DNA of 64,000 nucleotides from Zongyangia gallinarum (GTDB lineage: Bacteria > Bacillota > Clostridia > Oscillospirales > Ruminococcaceae): positions 62,001-126,000 of the forward strand of contig CAJFQY010000002.1 in the NCBI GenBank assembly GCA_904419315.1. The letters run 5' to 3'. The translations under genes and the position numbers were made by a program. Shown piece by piece: positions 26,933 to 36,313 of the stretch. The notes beneath the pieces are model-generated. The model was not told the origin of the DNA and ran no database searches. It saw only the letters and a program-made list of their open reading frames with translations. Position 1 is the first letter of the stretch. Each line of letters begins with the position of its first letter.

Positions 26933-27649
26933 ATGAATATATTTGCCATTGCCGACCTCCATCTATCTTTAGGCAGTGATAAGCCAATGGATGTATTTTC
27001 CGGCTGGGACGGCTATGTGGAAAAACTGAAGGATCATTGGTGTTCTAAGGTGAAGGAAGCTGATATTGTCGTCATTGCTGGGGATGTCTCCTGGGGAATG
27101 TCTTTGGAGGAAAGCCTGACAGACTTTGAATTTATTCATAGCCTGCCTGGACAAAAATATATTCTCAAGGGCAACCATGATTATTGGTGGACAACGGCAA
27201 AAAAAATGAACAGCTTTTTTGAACAGCACGGATTAACCAGCCTGCACATCCTCCATAATAATTGTGTTGTCTGCGGAGGGCTTGCTCTATGCGGGACGAG
27301 AGGTTGGATCTTTGAAAATGGCCAGCCACAGGATCAAAAGATAGTAGCCCGTGAAGCACAGCGGTTGGAAACCTCTCTGAAAGCTGCGGGAGATCGGGAA
27401 AAGATCGTTTTTCTCCATTATCCTCCCATATATATGAAAGAAATGTCCGTAGAAATTATGGAGGTATTGCATCACTATCAAGTAAAGACCTGTTATTACG
27501 GACATATTCACGGTGGGGGAAGACGGTTTGCCCTCAATGGCACTTATATGGATATCCGATTCCAGTTAATATCCTGTGATCAGGTTGATTTTGATCCGGT
27601 TTTTGTGGCTTCAACCGAAATGAAAGAGCCCGCAGAGAATATGACTTAA
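26933..27649 (+). CDS. Metallophosphoesterase
   Basis: 238 residues. All calcineurin-like blocks are present: FAIADLHLS, VVIAGDVSWGM, LKGNHDYWW, FLHYPP and YGHIHGGG, giving a two-metal site. Cytoplasmic. Substrate unknown. ATG 26933 is chosen from the AAAGGTGG site and the family start; a TGn-TATGAT -10 box (26909-26914) lies just before it, which rules out the TTG at 26915. Confidence 0.9.
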   Translation: MNIFAIADLHLSLGSDKPMDVFSGWDGYVEKLKDHWCSKVKEADIVVIAGDVSWGMSLEESLTDFEFIHSLPGQKYILKGNHDYWWTTAKKMNSFFEQHGLTSLHILHNNCVVCGGLALCGTRGWIFENGQPQDQKIVAREAQRLETSLKAAGDREKIVFLHYPPIYMKEMSVEIMEVLHHYQVKTCYYGHIHGGGRRFALNGTYMDIRFQLISCDQVDFDPVFVASTEMKEPAENMT

Positions 27650-27698
27650 AAAAAGAATAATTCTTTACAAGTTTGCAGGAAAAACTTCAAAAAAAAAC

Positions 27699-27727
27699 TT
27701 GGTATTTTCGTGCAAATATGATATAAT
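27699..27727 (+). promoter_or_regulatory. Promoter of tig
   Basis: TTGGTA (27699-27704), 17-bp spacer, exact TATAAT (27722-27727), 44 bp before the start codon. Confidence 0.75.
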
Positions 27728-27770
27728 CACTAGGATAAATGCGTTTAAAGTAACAGGAGGAAGTTCTGAA

Positions 27771-29189
27771 ATGAGTTTAACTTCGGCAAAACAGGTGGAG
27801 ACAAATAAGTATGAATTAGAAATTGCTGTAGACGGCGATACTTTTAATGCTGCTGTTGATCAGGCATTTCGCAAAAACGGGAAAAAATTGCAGGTGCCTG
27901 GCTTTCGGAAGGGAAAGGCTCCCCGTTCTATCATAGAGAAAATGTACGGCGAGGGCATCTTCTATGAGGATGCAATCAATTCTGTTTATCCCGATGCCTA
28001 TGAATCCGCCGTCAAAGAGGCTAAGATTGAGCCGGTAGACCGGGCGGATGTTGAGGTGCTTGAGGTAGGCAAAGATGGCTTTACCTTTAAGGCGACTGTT
28101 ACTGTCAAGCCAGAAGTCGAAGTTGAAAACTACAAAGGTATCGAAGCCACCAAAAAAATTGTCAATGTTTCCGAAGAGGAAATTGACAGCGAGATTGAGC
28201 GGCTGAGGGAAAGAAATGGCCGTATGGTCAATGTGGAAGACCGCGCCGCACAGGATGGCGACAACACCATTATTGACTTTGAGGGATTTGTTGATGACGT
28301 TGCCTTTGATGGAGGCAAGGGTGAGAATTATCCCCTGACTTTGGGTTCTAATCAGTTTATTCCTGGCTTTGAGGATCAGATTGTTGGCCACAATGTTGGG
28401 GATGAGTTTGATGTCAATGTCACCTTTCCTGAAGAATATCATGTAGCAGACTTGGCTGGGAAACCTGCGGTTTTCAAAGTAAAACTTCATGAGATTAAAA
28501 TGCGTGAGTTGCCTGAGGTTGACGATGAGTTTGCCAAAGATGTCAGTGAGTTTGACACTGTTGCGGAGCTGAGAGACGACCTGAAAGCAAAGCTTTTGGA
28601 AGCTAAGCAAACTGCTGCGCAAAATGATTTAGAGAATCAGCTGATTGATGTTGTTATCTCCAATATGAAGGCCGAAATTCCTCAGGTTATGATTGAGCAT
28701 CGCATTGACGAAATGGTCCGCGATTTCGATTATCGCCTGCAGTCTCAGGGAATGAATTTGCAGACCTATCTCCAGTATACTGGCATGGAGATGGATTCCT
28801 TCAGAAAAACTTTTGCCGAGCAGTCGGAACGTCAGGTTAAGGTAAGATTGGCTCTGGAAAAAATTGTAGAACTCGAAAATATCGAAGTAGAACAGGAAGC
28901 AGCGGATGCAGAGATGCAGAAACTTGCTGAGCAGTATCAGATTGATCTGGATAAAGTAAAGATGATTATTCCTGAAGAGGAAATCAAGAAAGATTTGGCT
29001 GTTAATAAGGCCATTGATATGATCCGCGATACTGCAAAGGTCACAGAAGTAGCTGACGAGCCGGAGAAAGAAAAGACCGAGAAAAAAGCTCCGGCAAAAA
29101 AGTCTACTAGAAAGGCACCGGCTAAAAAAGCTGCAGCTAAAAAAGCAGAAGCTCCTGTTGAGGAAACAAAAGACGAAGTTACAGAGTAA
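27771..29189 (+). CDS. tig: Trigger factor with Lys/Ala-rich C-terminal tail
   Basis: 472 residues. Ribosome-bound chaperone and prolyl isomerase. The ribosome-binding signature VPGFRKGKAPRSIIE is near residues 40-55, the FKBP-type domain spans about 155-245 (GDNTIIDFEGFVD...PGFEDQIVGHNVGDEFDVNV), and the C-terminal chaperone arms follow. Residues from about 425 form an added tail with APAKKSTRKAPAKKAAAKKA-like repeats ending in an acidic stretch, absent from E. coli trigger factor. AGGAGGAAG precedes ATG 27771. First gene of the tig-clpP-clpX-lon quality-control group. Confidence 0.96.
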   Translation: MSLTSAKQVETNKYELEIAVDGDTFNAAVDQAFRKNGKKLQVPGFRKGKAPRSIIEKMYGEGIFYEDAINSVYPDAYESAVKEAKIEPVDRADVEVLEVGKDGFTFKATVTVKPEVEVENYKGIEATKKIVNVSEEEIDSEIERLRERNGRMVNVEDRAAQDGDNTIIDFEGFVDDVAFDGGKGENYPLTLGSNQFIPGFEDQIVGHNVGDEFDVNVTFPEEYHVADLAGKPAVFKVKLHEIKMRELPEVDDEFAKDVSEFDTVAELRDDLKAKLLEAKQTAAQNDLENQLIDVVISNMKAEIPQVMIEHRIDEMVRDFDYRLQSQGMNLQTYLQYTGMEMDSFRKTFAEQSERQVKVRLALEKIVELENIEVEQEAADAEMQKLAEQYQIDLDKVKMIIPEEEIKKDLAVNKAIDMIRDTAKVTEVADEPEKEKTEKKAPAKKSTRKAPAKKAAAKKAEAPVEETKDEVTE

Positions 29190-29206
29190 TTGAAAGCCCA
29201 TGTTAC

Positions 29207-29242
29207 ATATATTTCAGCGGACTTAGCTCCGCTGAAATATAT
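29207..29242 (+). terminator. Hairpin after tig
   Basis: 15-nt arms (29207-29221 and 29228-29242) around CTTAGC, followed by TGTGCTTTT. Probably a partial terminator before clpP. Confidence 0.65.
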
Positions 29243-29256
29243 TGTGCTTTTAGAGG

Positions 29257-29275
29257 AATATTTCCCGGAAATATT
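29257..29275. promoter_or_regulatory. 19-bp palindrome in the clpP leader
   Basis: AATATTTCC-C-GGAAATATT is a perfect inverted repeat 46 bp before clpP. It is not a CtsR or CIRCE site. It may be an operator or only a small stem. Confidence 0.35.
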
Positions 29276-29320
29276 TGAACTTGAGAGAAACTCAGTGTTT
29301 ATCATGCGGAGGTGTGTAAG

Positions 29321-29902
29321 ATGAGTTTAGTCCCAATGGTAGTTGAACAGACCAATCGAGGAGAGCGTTCCTATGATATTTTTTCTCGCCTGCTGAACGA
29401 TCGTATTGTTATGCTGTGCGAGGAGGTCAATGACGCCAGTGCTAGCCTAGTAGTAGCCCAGCTTCTTTATCTGGAGGGGCAGGATCCTGATAAGGATATC
29501 AGCCTATATATCAACAGTCCTGGTGGTTCTGTTACCGCTGGCATGGCAATCTATGATACTATGAAATATATCAAGTGTGATGTCTCCACCATTTGCATGG
29601 GATTGGCGGCTTCTATGGGCGCATTTTTGTTGTGTTCTGGAACCAAAGGAAAACGTTTGGCCTTGCCCAACAGCGAGATCATGATCCATCAGCCTTCAGG
29701 CGGTGCTCAGGGGCAGGCTACAGATGTAAAGATTCATGCGGAATGGATCATGCGGACAAAAGCTAAGTTGAATAAAATGATGGCGGAAGCTACAGGTCAG
29801 CCTCTGGAGGTAATCGAACGGGACACTGAGCGTGACAACTTTATGTCTGCAGAAGAAGCCGTGAAATACGGATTGGTCGACAGAGTGATTTATGAACGAT
29901 AG
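29321..29902 (+). CDS. clpP: ATP-dependent Clp protease proteolytic subunit
   Basis: 193 residues. Serine protease with Ser98 (LAASMGAF), His123 (MIHQPSGG) and Asp172 (ERDNFMSA), the normal ClpP triad. ATG 29321 has CGGAGG 8 nt upstream and gives the family start SLVPMVVEQT. Forms barrels with ClpX, encoded 11 nt downstream. Confidence 0.98.
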   Translation: MSLVPMVVEQTNRGERSYDIFSRLLNDRIVMLCEEVNDASASLVVAQLLYLEGQDPDKDISLYINSPGGSVTAGMAIYDTMKYIKCDVSTICMGLAASMGAFLLCSGTKGKRLALPNSEIMIHQPSGGAQGQATDVKIHAEWIMRTKAKLNKMMAEATGQPLEVIERDTERDNFMSAEEAVKYGLVDRVIYER

Positions 29903-29913
29903 GTTGTGATACA

Positions 29914-31227
29914 ATGCCAAGAAACGACGATGGCAGAACGGTAAGGTGTTCTTTCTGTGGAAAAACCCAGGATCAAGTGCGGCGTTTAATTGCTGGACCT
30001 GGTGTTTATATCTGCAATGAGTGTATTGAACTGTGCCAGAGCGTAATGCAGGATGAGGGCTATGCTTCACGTCGATCAAAACCTGTGCGGGAAGAGATTG
30101 ATATTACCATTCCAAAGCCACAGGAAATCAAGGCCATTTTAGATGAATATGTCATTGGTCAAGACGCAGCCAAGATTGCTTTGTCCATTGCCGTATATAA
30201 TCATTATAAGCGGATATATTTCGGTGGAGAAGATGGGGTAGAGCTACAGAAAAGTAATGTACTTCTGTTAGGACCTACTGGTGTCGGCAAAACACTGCTG
30301 GCTCAAACACTTGCCAAAATCCTCAATGTGCCTTTTGCAATCGCTGATGCCACTACATTGACAGAGGCAGGGTATGTGGGCGAGGACGTGGAGAATATAC
30401 TGCTTCGGCTCATTCAGGCTGCCGATTTTGATATTGAAAAGGCTGAACGTGGCATCATCTATATCGATGAAATCGATAAAATCACAAGAAAAAGTGAAAA
30501 TCCCTCCATCACCCGCGATGTCAGTGGTGAAGGAGTACAGCAGGCGCTTTTGAAAATTTTGGAAGGTACCATCTCTAATGTTCCACCTCAAGGGGGCCGT
30601 AAGCACCCACAGCAGGAATTCATTCAGATTGACACCTCCAATATTCTCTTCATCTGTGGTGGTGCCTTTGAAGGAATTGATAAGATCATTGAGCGCCGTG
30701 TATCCACTTCTTCTTTGGGTTTTGGGGCCAAGATTCGAACCAGCGCCGATAAGGAGACAGACAATCTCATTGCACAGGTCATTCCCCATGATCTGGTCAA
30801 ATATGGGATGATCCCAGAATTGGTAGGACGTATTCCTGTCATTACTACCCTCAATGCACTGGATGCACCTAGTTTGGTGCGGATTTTGTCCGAACCCAAA
30901 AATGCTGTAATTAAACAGTATAAACGCCTTTTTGAATTAGATGGAATTGACTTAGAGTTTGAGCCAGAGGCTTTACAGGCGATTGCGGATCAAGCGATTG
31001 AGAGTAAAACTGGTGCTCGTGGGTTGCGTACTATTATGGAACGAGTCCTTCAACCCATTATGTTTGATTCCCCATCCGATGCCACGATTGAGGAAATCAC
31101 AATTTCCAAGGCCTGTGTCGATGGAACGGGAGAACCCGATATATTGCGCAATCCCAATAAAAAGCCAATGAAACTACAATTGCCTTCAGACCGGGCAATG
31201 AAACCGAGAAAAGATTCTGTCAGCTAA
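29914..31227 (+). CDS. clpX: ATP-dependent Clp protease ATP-binding subunit ClpX
   Basis: 437 residues. Zinc-binding domain with four Cys (RCSFCGK, YICNECIELC), Walker A GPTGVGKT near 122-129, Walker B IIYIDEIDK near 185, and the pore and sensor motifs of Clp/Hsp100 unfoldases. Feeds substrates to ClpP. Co-transcribed with clpP. Confidence 0.98.
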   Translation: MPRNDDGRTVRCSFCGKTQDQVRRLIAGPGVYICNECIELCQSVMQDEGYASRRSKPVREEIDITIPKPQEIKAILDEYVIGQDAAKIALSIAVYNHYKRIYFGGEDGVELQKSNVLLLGPTGVGKTLLAQTLAKILNVPFAIADATTLTEAGYVGEDVENILLRLIQAADFDIEKAERGIIYIDEIDKITRKSENPSITRDVSGEGVQQALLKILEGTISNVPPQGGRKHPQQEFIQIDTSNILFICGGAFEGIDKIIERRVSTSSLGFGAKIRTSADKETDNLIAQVIPHDLVKYGMIPELVGRIPVITTLNALDAPSLVRILSEPKNAVIKQYKRLFELDGIDLEFEPEALQAIADQAIESKTGARGLRTIMERVLQPIMFDSPSDATIEEITISKACVDGTGEPDILRNPNKKPMKLQLPSDRAMKPRKDSVS

Positions 31228-31244
31228 TCCAAATATTGGATAGG

Positions 31245-31270
31245 AAAGCAGCCGCACACGGCTGCTTTTT
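31245..31270 (+). terminator. Terminator of clpPX
   Basis: AAAGCAGCCG (31245-31254) pairs with CGGCTGCTTT (31259-31268) around CACA, with a T-run. Confidence 0.9.
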
Positions 31271-31405
31271 CTAAATAAAGAAGAAAATATGAAAAGACTT
31301 TGTGCGTATCAGGAAAAATATACAGGAAAAGTCTCTTTTGGACTGATGAGCCAATCATTTTGTTCAAAATTAGGGCAATTTGTATAAAAAGTAAACATTT
31401 TGCAC

Positions 31406-31434
31406 TTGAATTACACGATTTTTTTCTTTATAAT
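31406..31434 (+). promoter_or_regulatory. Promoter of lon
   Basis: TTGAAT (31406-31411), 17-bp spacer, exact TATAAT (31429-31434). The 135 bp before it, after the clpPX terminator, hold nothing recognisable. Confidence 0.75.
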
Positions 31435-31444
31435 GAATGTCAAT

Positions 31445-31470
31445 TGAAAAGGTAAATTTGAACCTTTTCA
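31445..31470. repeat. Inverted repeat at the start of the lon transcript
   Basis: TGAAAAGGT (31445-31453) and ACCTTTTCA (31462-31470) with an 8-nt gap lie just downstream of the expected transcription start, so this could be an operator or a 5' stem. Confidence 0.45.
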
Positions 31471-31498
31471 AAAAGCTAGGAGAAAGCGAGGGAAGTTT

Positions 31499-33922
31499 AT
31501 GTACGAAATCGATGAAAACACAGTGAGAATGCCGATGCTGGCGCTCCGTGGACTTGTCCTTTTTCCTAACATGATCCTTCATTTTGACGTGGGAAGGGAA
31601 AAATCTATTGCAGCTTTAAAAAAGGCAATGGATGACGACCAGTACATATATCTTGTTGCCCAAAAAGATATTCGCGATGATGATCCGCAAGACTATGAAA
31701 TCTATAATGTAGGTGTCGTTGCGCAGATCCGGCAGATCCTCAAGATGCCGGGGGATAGTCTGCGGGTATTGGTAGAGGGCGTTTATCGCGGTCAAACTAA
31801 GGAGATTGTCTCGACATCCCCTTACCTTGAGGCGATTGTGGAGAAGATGCCTCTCACCCAAATGCCAAAGTCCAAGTCTGTCGCATGCCAGGCGAGAATG
31901 CGCACATTAAAAGAACTCTTTGAGGAATACTGCTATCTTTATGCCAAGGTGCCCAAAGAAATTATTCTCAATGTGATGGAAACAGAAGATCCTGTTTATC
32001 TGGTGGAATACATCGCTGGGAATATTATGCTGAAGGTAGAGCAGAAGCAAACAATATTGGAGCAATCCAGTGGGATGAAACGGTTAGATCTGCTCATTAA
32101 ATATCTGGATCAGGAAAATAAAGTCCTCACTTTGGAGAAGGACATCTATGCCAAAGTGAAAGACCAAATTGATGAAAACCAGCGGGAGTACTATCTACGG
32201 GAGCAGATGCGTGCTATTTCTGAGGAGCTGGGAGAAACAGAAAATGTACAGGACGAGGTAGACGGCTATCAAAAGCGGATTGCCGCATTAGATGTAGACG
32301 ATGAGAGCAAAGAAAAACTTTATAAAGAAGCTGATCGCCTCTATAAAATGCCTTCCAACTCCCATGAGGCGGCAGTGATCCGCTCGTGGCTCGATGTCTG
32401 CTTGGATTTGCCTTACAATACCAGAACGAAAGATAAAATCGACATTGCAAAAGCCCAAAAGTTTTTGGATAAAGAGCACTACGGCCTCAAAAAAATCAAA
32501 CAACGTATCTTGGAACTGTTGGCCGTTCGGGTTATGGCGCCAGATATCAAAGGACAGATTATTTGTCTGGTAGGCCCTCCAGGAGTGGGAAAGACTTCTA
32601 TTGCCCGTTCCATAGCCCAAACTATGGGAAGAAAATATGCCCGAGTTTCCTTGGGAGGCATCCGGGATGAGTCTGATATCCGTGGACACCGTAAAACCTA
32701 TATCGGCGCTATGCCTGGCAGAATTATCACTGCTTTGCAGCAGGCTGGTTCTCGTAATCCTCTCATCTTGTTGGATGAAATCGATAAAATGAGCAACGAT
32801 TTCAGAGGAGATCCCTCTGCGGCCATGCTCGAGGTTCTTGACAGTGAACAAAATAACGCATTTCGGGATCACTATGTAGAGATCCCCTTTGATCTTAGCG
32901 GGGTGTTGTTCCTTACTACAGCCAATACGCTGGATACTATACCTGCGCCTCTTCTTGACCGTATGGAGGTCATTGAACTTCCCAGTTATACAAGAGAGGA
33001 AAAGTTCCAGATTGGAAAGCGTCACCTGGTTCCAAAACAGATGAAACGCCATGGACTCAACAGCAAGAACTTCCATATTTATGATGATGCCCTTTACGAT
33101 TTGATTGATAACTACACACGGGAAGCCGGTGTCCGTAATCTGGAGCGGGTGATCGCTTCCCTCTGCCGAAAGGCGGATAAATGCTTGGTGGCTGGTGAAG
33201 TACAGAAGGTCAACATTCGAGATAAAAATATTGAAGAATTCCTTGGCGCTAAAAAGTTTAAGCCAGAAAAGATTTTGGAGACAGATGAAGTGGGGGTCGT
33301 CACTGGTCTCGCTTGGACCTCTGTGGGCGGTGAGACTATGCCCATCGAGGTTGCTGTTATGGATGGAAATGGCAAAATCGAGCTTACAGGTTCTTTAGGA
33401 GACGTGATGAAGGAGTCTGCCCATGCGGCAATCAGCTATGTGCGCAGCCGGGCTGATGAGCTTCTCATTGAGCCTGACTTCTATAAAACGCGAGACATCC
33501 ACATTCATGTGCCAGAAGGCGCGGTGCCAAAGGACGGTCCGTCGGCAGGTGTTACCATGTGTACTGCTATTGTATCCGCTCTGTCCAATACACCGGTACG
33601 CCGAGAGGTCGCAATGACCGGAGAAATTACCTTGCGTGGTCGGGTTCTACCCATCGGTGGTCTGAGGGAAAAAACGATGGCCGCCTATGCAGCAGGGGTA
33701 AAAACCGTAATTATTCCTCAGGACAATGTTCCCGATCTTGAGCAGGTAGATGATGTGGTCAAATCCTCTATCAAGTTTATTCCTGCCGCTAAAATAGATA
33801 CCGTTTTAAACCATGCACTGATTAAAAATCCTGCTGTGGTTCAGCCTGATGACGATGGTTGCAAGACAGGTGTAAAACTTAACGAGAAAAAAGACATCAA
33901 AAATCGCTTTATTACCCAGTAA
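31499..33922 (+). CDS. lon: ATP-dependent protease Lon
   Basis: 807 residues, full length for LonA. N-terminal substrate domain starting MPMLALRGLVLFPNM, Walker A GPPGVGKT near 357-364, Walker B ILLDEIDK near 422, and the proteolytic Ser682 (KDGPSAGV) with Lys725 (REKTMAAY). Degrades misfolded and regulatory proteins in the cytoplasm. Its order before engB is conserved in many bacteria. Confidence 0.98.
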   Translation: MYEIDENTVRMPMLALRGLVLFPNMILHFDVGREKSIAALKKAMDDDQYIYLVAQKDIRDDDPQDYEIYNVGVVAQIRQILKMPGDSLRVLVEGVYRGQTKEIVSTSPYLEAIVEKMPLTQMPKSKSVACQARMRTLKELFEEYCYLYAKVPKEIILNVMETEDPVYLVEYIAGNIMLKVEQKQTILEQSSGMKRLDLLIKYLDQENKVLTLEKDIYAKVKDQIDENQREYYLREQMRAISEELGETENVQDEVDGYQKRIAALDVDDESKEKLYKEADRLYKMPSNSHEAAVIRSWLDVCLDLPYNTRTKDKIDIAKAQKFLDKEHYGLKKIKQRILELLAVRVMAPDIKGQIICLVGPPGVGKTSIARSIAQTMGRKYARVSLGGIRDESDIRGHRKTYIGAMPGRIITALQQAGSRNPLILLDEIDKMSNDFRGDPSAAMLEVLDSEQNNAFRDHYVEIPFDLSGVLFLTTANTLDTIPAPLLDRMEVIELPSYTREEKFQIGKRHLVPKQMKRHGLNSKNFHIYDDALYDLIDNYTREAGVRNLERVIASLCRKADKCLVAGEVQKVNIRDKNIEEFLGAKKFKPEKILETDEVGVVTGLAWTSVGGETMPIEVAVMDGNGKIELTGSLGDVMKESAHAAISYVRSRADELLIEPDFYKTRDIHIHVPEGAVPKDGPSAGVTMCTAIVSALSNTPVRREVAMTGEITLRGRVLPIGGLREKTMAAYAAGVKTVIIPQDNVPDLEQVDDVVKSSIKFIPAAKIDTVLNHALIKNPAVVQPDDDGCKTGVKLNEKKDIKNRFITQ

Positions 33923-33941
33923 AGAGAGCAAAGGAGACAGT

Positions 33942-34544
33942 ATGAATTATCACGCCATAGAGTTTGAAACATCTTTTGGTCTGCTTTCTCAATTGCCCCC
34001 TTCGACCATGACGGAGATTGCTTTTTCCGGTCGTTCTAATGTAGGAAAATCTACATTAATTAATAAAATTTTTAATCGAAAGACTCTGGCCAAAGTGAGT
34101 TCTGTTCCGGGAAAAACTAAAACGATCAATTTTTTCAAGGGAGATAATGTTCGTTTTGTGGATCTTCCTGGATATGGTTTTGCAAAGGTATCAAAATCAG
34201 AAAAAAGAAGATGGGCTGAGTTAATGGAGGGGTATTTTAATACCGAACGGGATATTGCCCTGGTCTTTCAGCTTATCGATATGCGTCATCCTCCCACGCA
34301 GGATGATCTGATGATGCTTCATTTTCTAATTGAGAGTGAAATCCCTTTCGTCATCATTTTGACAAAGTCTGACAAGCTTAGCAAATCCCAAAAGGAAGAA
34401 CGGTTGGCAGCGCTCCAAGAAGAAATCCCTTATGCCGACCAAATCACCATGATTCCCTTTTCTTCTGTAAAGGGCGATGGCGTTGAAGATATTAAGGCAA
34501 TTATTGACGACATTGCGGATGAAATTGCCGAAGTAGGGGAATAG
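33942..34544 (+). CDS. engB: Ribosome biogenesis GTP-binding protein EngB (YsxC)
   Basis: 200 residues. G1 AFSGRSNVGKST near 28-39, G3 VDLPGYGFAKV near 75, G4 ILTKSDKLS near 146. Needed for 50S assembly. Follows lon by 19 nt with an AAAGGAG site, a common pairing. Confidence 0.97.
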   Translation: MNYHAIEFETSFGLLSQLPPSTMTEIAFSGRSNVGKSTLINKIFNRKTLAKVSSVPGKTKTINFFKGDNVRFVDLPGYGFAKVSKSEKRRWAELMEGYFNTERDIALVFQLIDMRHPPTQDDLMMLHFLIESEIPFVIILTKSDKLSKSQKEERLAALQEEIPYADQITMIPFSSVKGDGVEDIKAIIDDIADEIAEVGE

Positions 34545-34581
34545 GCATCAAAAGATATTGAAGACAAAGGAGAAATGCGAC

Positions 34582-35880
34582 GTGTTTATTTCAGATTGCT
34601 TGGGAATTAATGAGGCCGGACACCTGACCATTGGGGGAGTGGATACCATTATGCTGGCCGAAAAATATGGTACCCCTCTGTATGTGATGGATGAAGATAA
34701 TATCCGGCGAAGCTGTAGCCTTTACAAAAAATCCATCGACAAATATTACGATGGACAGGGACTTGTCACCTATGCCAGCAAAGCTTTCTGCTGTAAAGAA
34801 ATTTGTAAGGTAGCAGCTTCAGAAGGCTTGGGCCTTGATGTAGTATCTGCTGGAGAGCTTTACACGGCGCATGAGGCCGGATTTCCTATGGAGAAGGTGT
34901 TCTTCCATGGCAATAACAAGACAATGGAAGAATTGACACTGGCTTTGGAATATGGCGTAGGACGTATTGTGGTCGATAATCTGACAGAACTAGCGTTTCT
35001 CAATACTTTGGCCCGTTCACAAGGAAAGACGGCGAATATCTTTTTCCGCATCAAACCTGGTATTGATGCTCATACCCATGATTTTGTACGTACTGGGCAG
35101 ATTGATAGCAAATTCGGCCTTGCGCTCGAGACGGGCGAAGCCATGGAAGCAGTAAAAGAGGCTCTCGGTTACGAAAATATCTGCCTGAAAGGTCTGCATT
35201 GTCACATAGGTTCTCAAATTTTCGATATTGAACCCTTCGAACATGCGGCTCAGGTTATGCTTGGTTTTATCGCCCAAATCAAGACAGAGACTGGCTATGA
35301 AATAGGGGAGCTAAACTTAGGCGGCGGATTCGGTATTAAATATATTACCGAACATGATCCTGTAGCGTATGATAACTATATGCAAAAGGTTTCTGTCGTC
35401 GTTAACAACACCTGCAAAGATCTTGCAATCAAGCGGCCGTTCATTATTATCGAGCCTGGACGTTCCATTGCAGGGCCGGCTGGCATCACCCTTTATACTG
35501 TAGGTGCTGTAAAGGAGATTCCCCATATCCGTACTTATGTTTCGATTGATGGAGGAATGACCGACAATCCACGGTATGCATTGTATCAATCTGAATATGA
35601 GTGTCTGGTGGCAAGCCGTGCTGGTGAGCCCAGAGAAAAAATTGTCACCATTGCTGGTAAATGTTGCGAAAGCGGCGATCTCATCGGGGAAGGAATGCAT
35701 ATTCAGGATGTGAAACCCGGTGATATCATTGCTGTTTTGGCTACTGGTGCTTATAATTACTCAATGTCTTCTAACTATAATCGAATTCCTAAACCCGCTG
35801 TCATCTTTGTCAAAGGCGGTAAAGACCGGCTAGTGGTGAAACGAGAAACCTTGGAAGATATTATCCGCAACGATCTGTAG
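34582..35880 (+). CDS. lysA: Diaminopimelate decarboxylase
   Basis: 432 residues. Last step of lysine synthesis, PLP enzyme. The PLP Lys67 lies in YASKAF; HCHIGSQIF, LNLGGGFGIKY, EPGRSIAG and the CCESGDLIGE segment are the conserved blocks. GTG 34582 is chosen because AAAGGAG ends 9 nt before it; a TTG at 34558 would place that site inside the gene. Probably the end of the lon-engB-lysA unit, as a terminator follows. Confidence 0.96.
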   Translation: MFISDCLGINEAGHLTIGGVDTIMLAEKYGTPLYVMDEDNIRRSCSLYKKSIDKYYDGQGLVTYASKAFCCKEICKVAASEGLGLDVVSAGELYTAHEAGFPMEKVFFHGNNKTMEELTLALEYGVGRIVVDNLTELAFLNTLARSQGKTANIFFRIKPGIDAHTHDFVRTGQIDSKFGLALETGEAMEAVKEALGYENICLKGLHCHIGSQIFDIEPFEHAAQVMLGFIAQIKTETGYEIGELNLGGGFGIKYITEHDPVAYDNYMQKVSVVVNNTCKDLAIKRPFIIIEPGRSIAGPAGITLYTVGAVKEIPHIRTYVSIDGGMTDNPRYALYQSEYECLVASRAGEPREKIVTIAGKCCESGDLIGEGMHIQDVKPGDIIAVLATGAYNYSMSSNYNRIPKPAVIFVKGGKDRLVVKRETLEDIIRNDL

Positions 35881-35899
35881 GGTAGTTTTTATGACTCTA

Positions 35900-35927
35900 G
35901 CGCATCGGAAGGAACCGGTGCGCTTTT
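35900..35927 (+). terminator. Terminator of lysA
   Basis: GCGCATCGG (35900-35908) pairs with CCGGTGCGC (35915-35923), one G-U pair, then TTTTCTC. Confidence 0.9.
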
Positions 35928-36019
35928 CTCTGTCTATTTTTATATATAATCATTTACTTTTTCAGTTCAGTGTGGTAAACTATGAATAGACCTATCATGT
36001 GTAATTCGGAGGAAGGCAT

Positions 36020-36313
36020 ATGAACAGCAAACTGAAAGATATGAATGTGGATTATCTCTTCAAAGCGATTTTGTCTTTGGAAACTCTGGAGGAATGTTAT
36101 AATTTTTTTGAGGATCTATGCACTGTTCCTGAGTTAAAGGCTTTGTCACAGCGGCTGCATGTAGCTAAAATGTTGGAAGAGCGCCATGTATATAGTGATA
36201 TTGTCAATGAGACTGGCGCCAGTACGGCGACCATCAGCCGTGTGAATCGTTCCCTCAACTATGGTTGTGACGGTTATCGGGTGGTTTTTGAAAGACTGAA
36301 GGATGAAAAATAA
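36020..36313 (+). CDS. YerC/YecD family TrpR-related regulator
   Basis: 97 residues. Belongs to the Trp-repressor-like helix-turn-helix group: TVPELKALSQRLHVAKML and the HTH SDIVNETGASTATISRVNRSL. The effector and targets are not known. Its stop overlaps the next ATG by one base. Confidence 0.9.
   Translation: MNSKLKDMNVDYLFKAILSLETLEECYNFFEDLCTVPELKALSQRLHVAKMLEERHVYSDIVNETGASTATISRVNRSLNYGCDGYRVVFERLKDEK

Noticed and set aside
27816..29201. Long minus-strand frames (268 and 190 codons) opposite tig
   Set aside because: They mirror the codon bias of trigger factor, lack ribosome sites and resemble no protein family.
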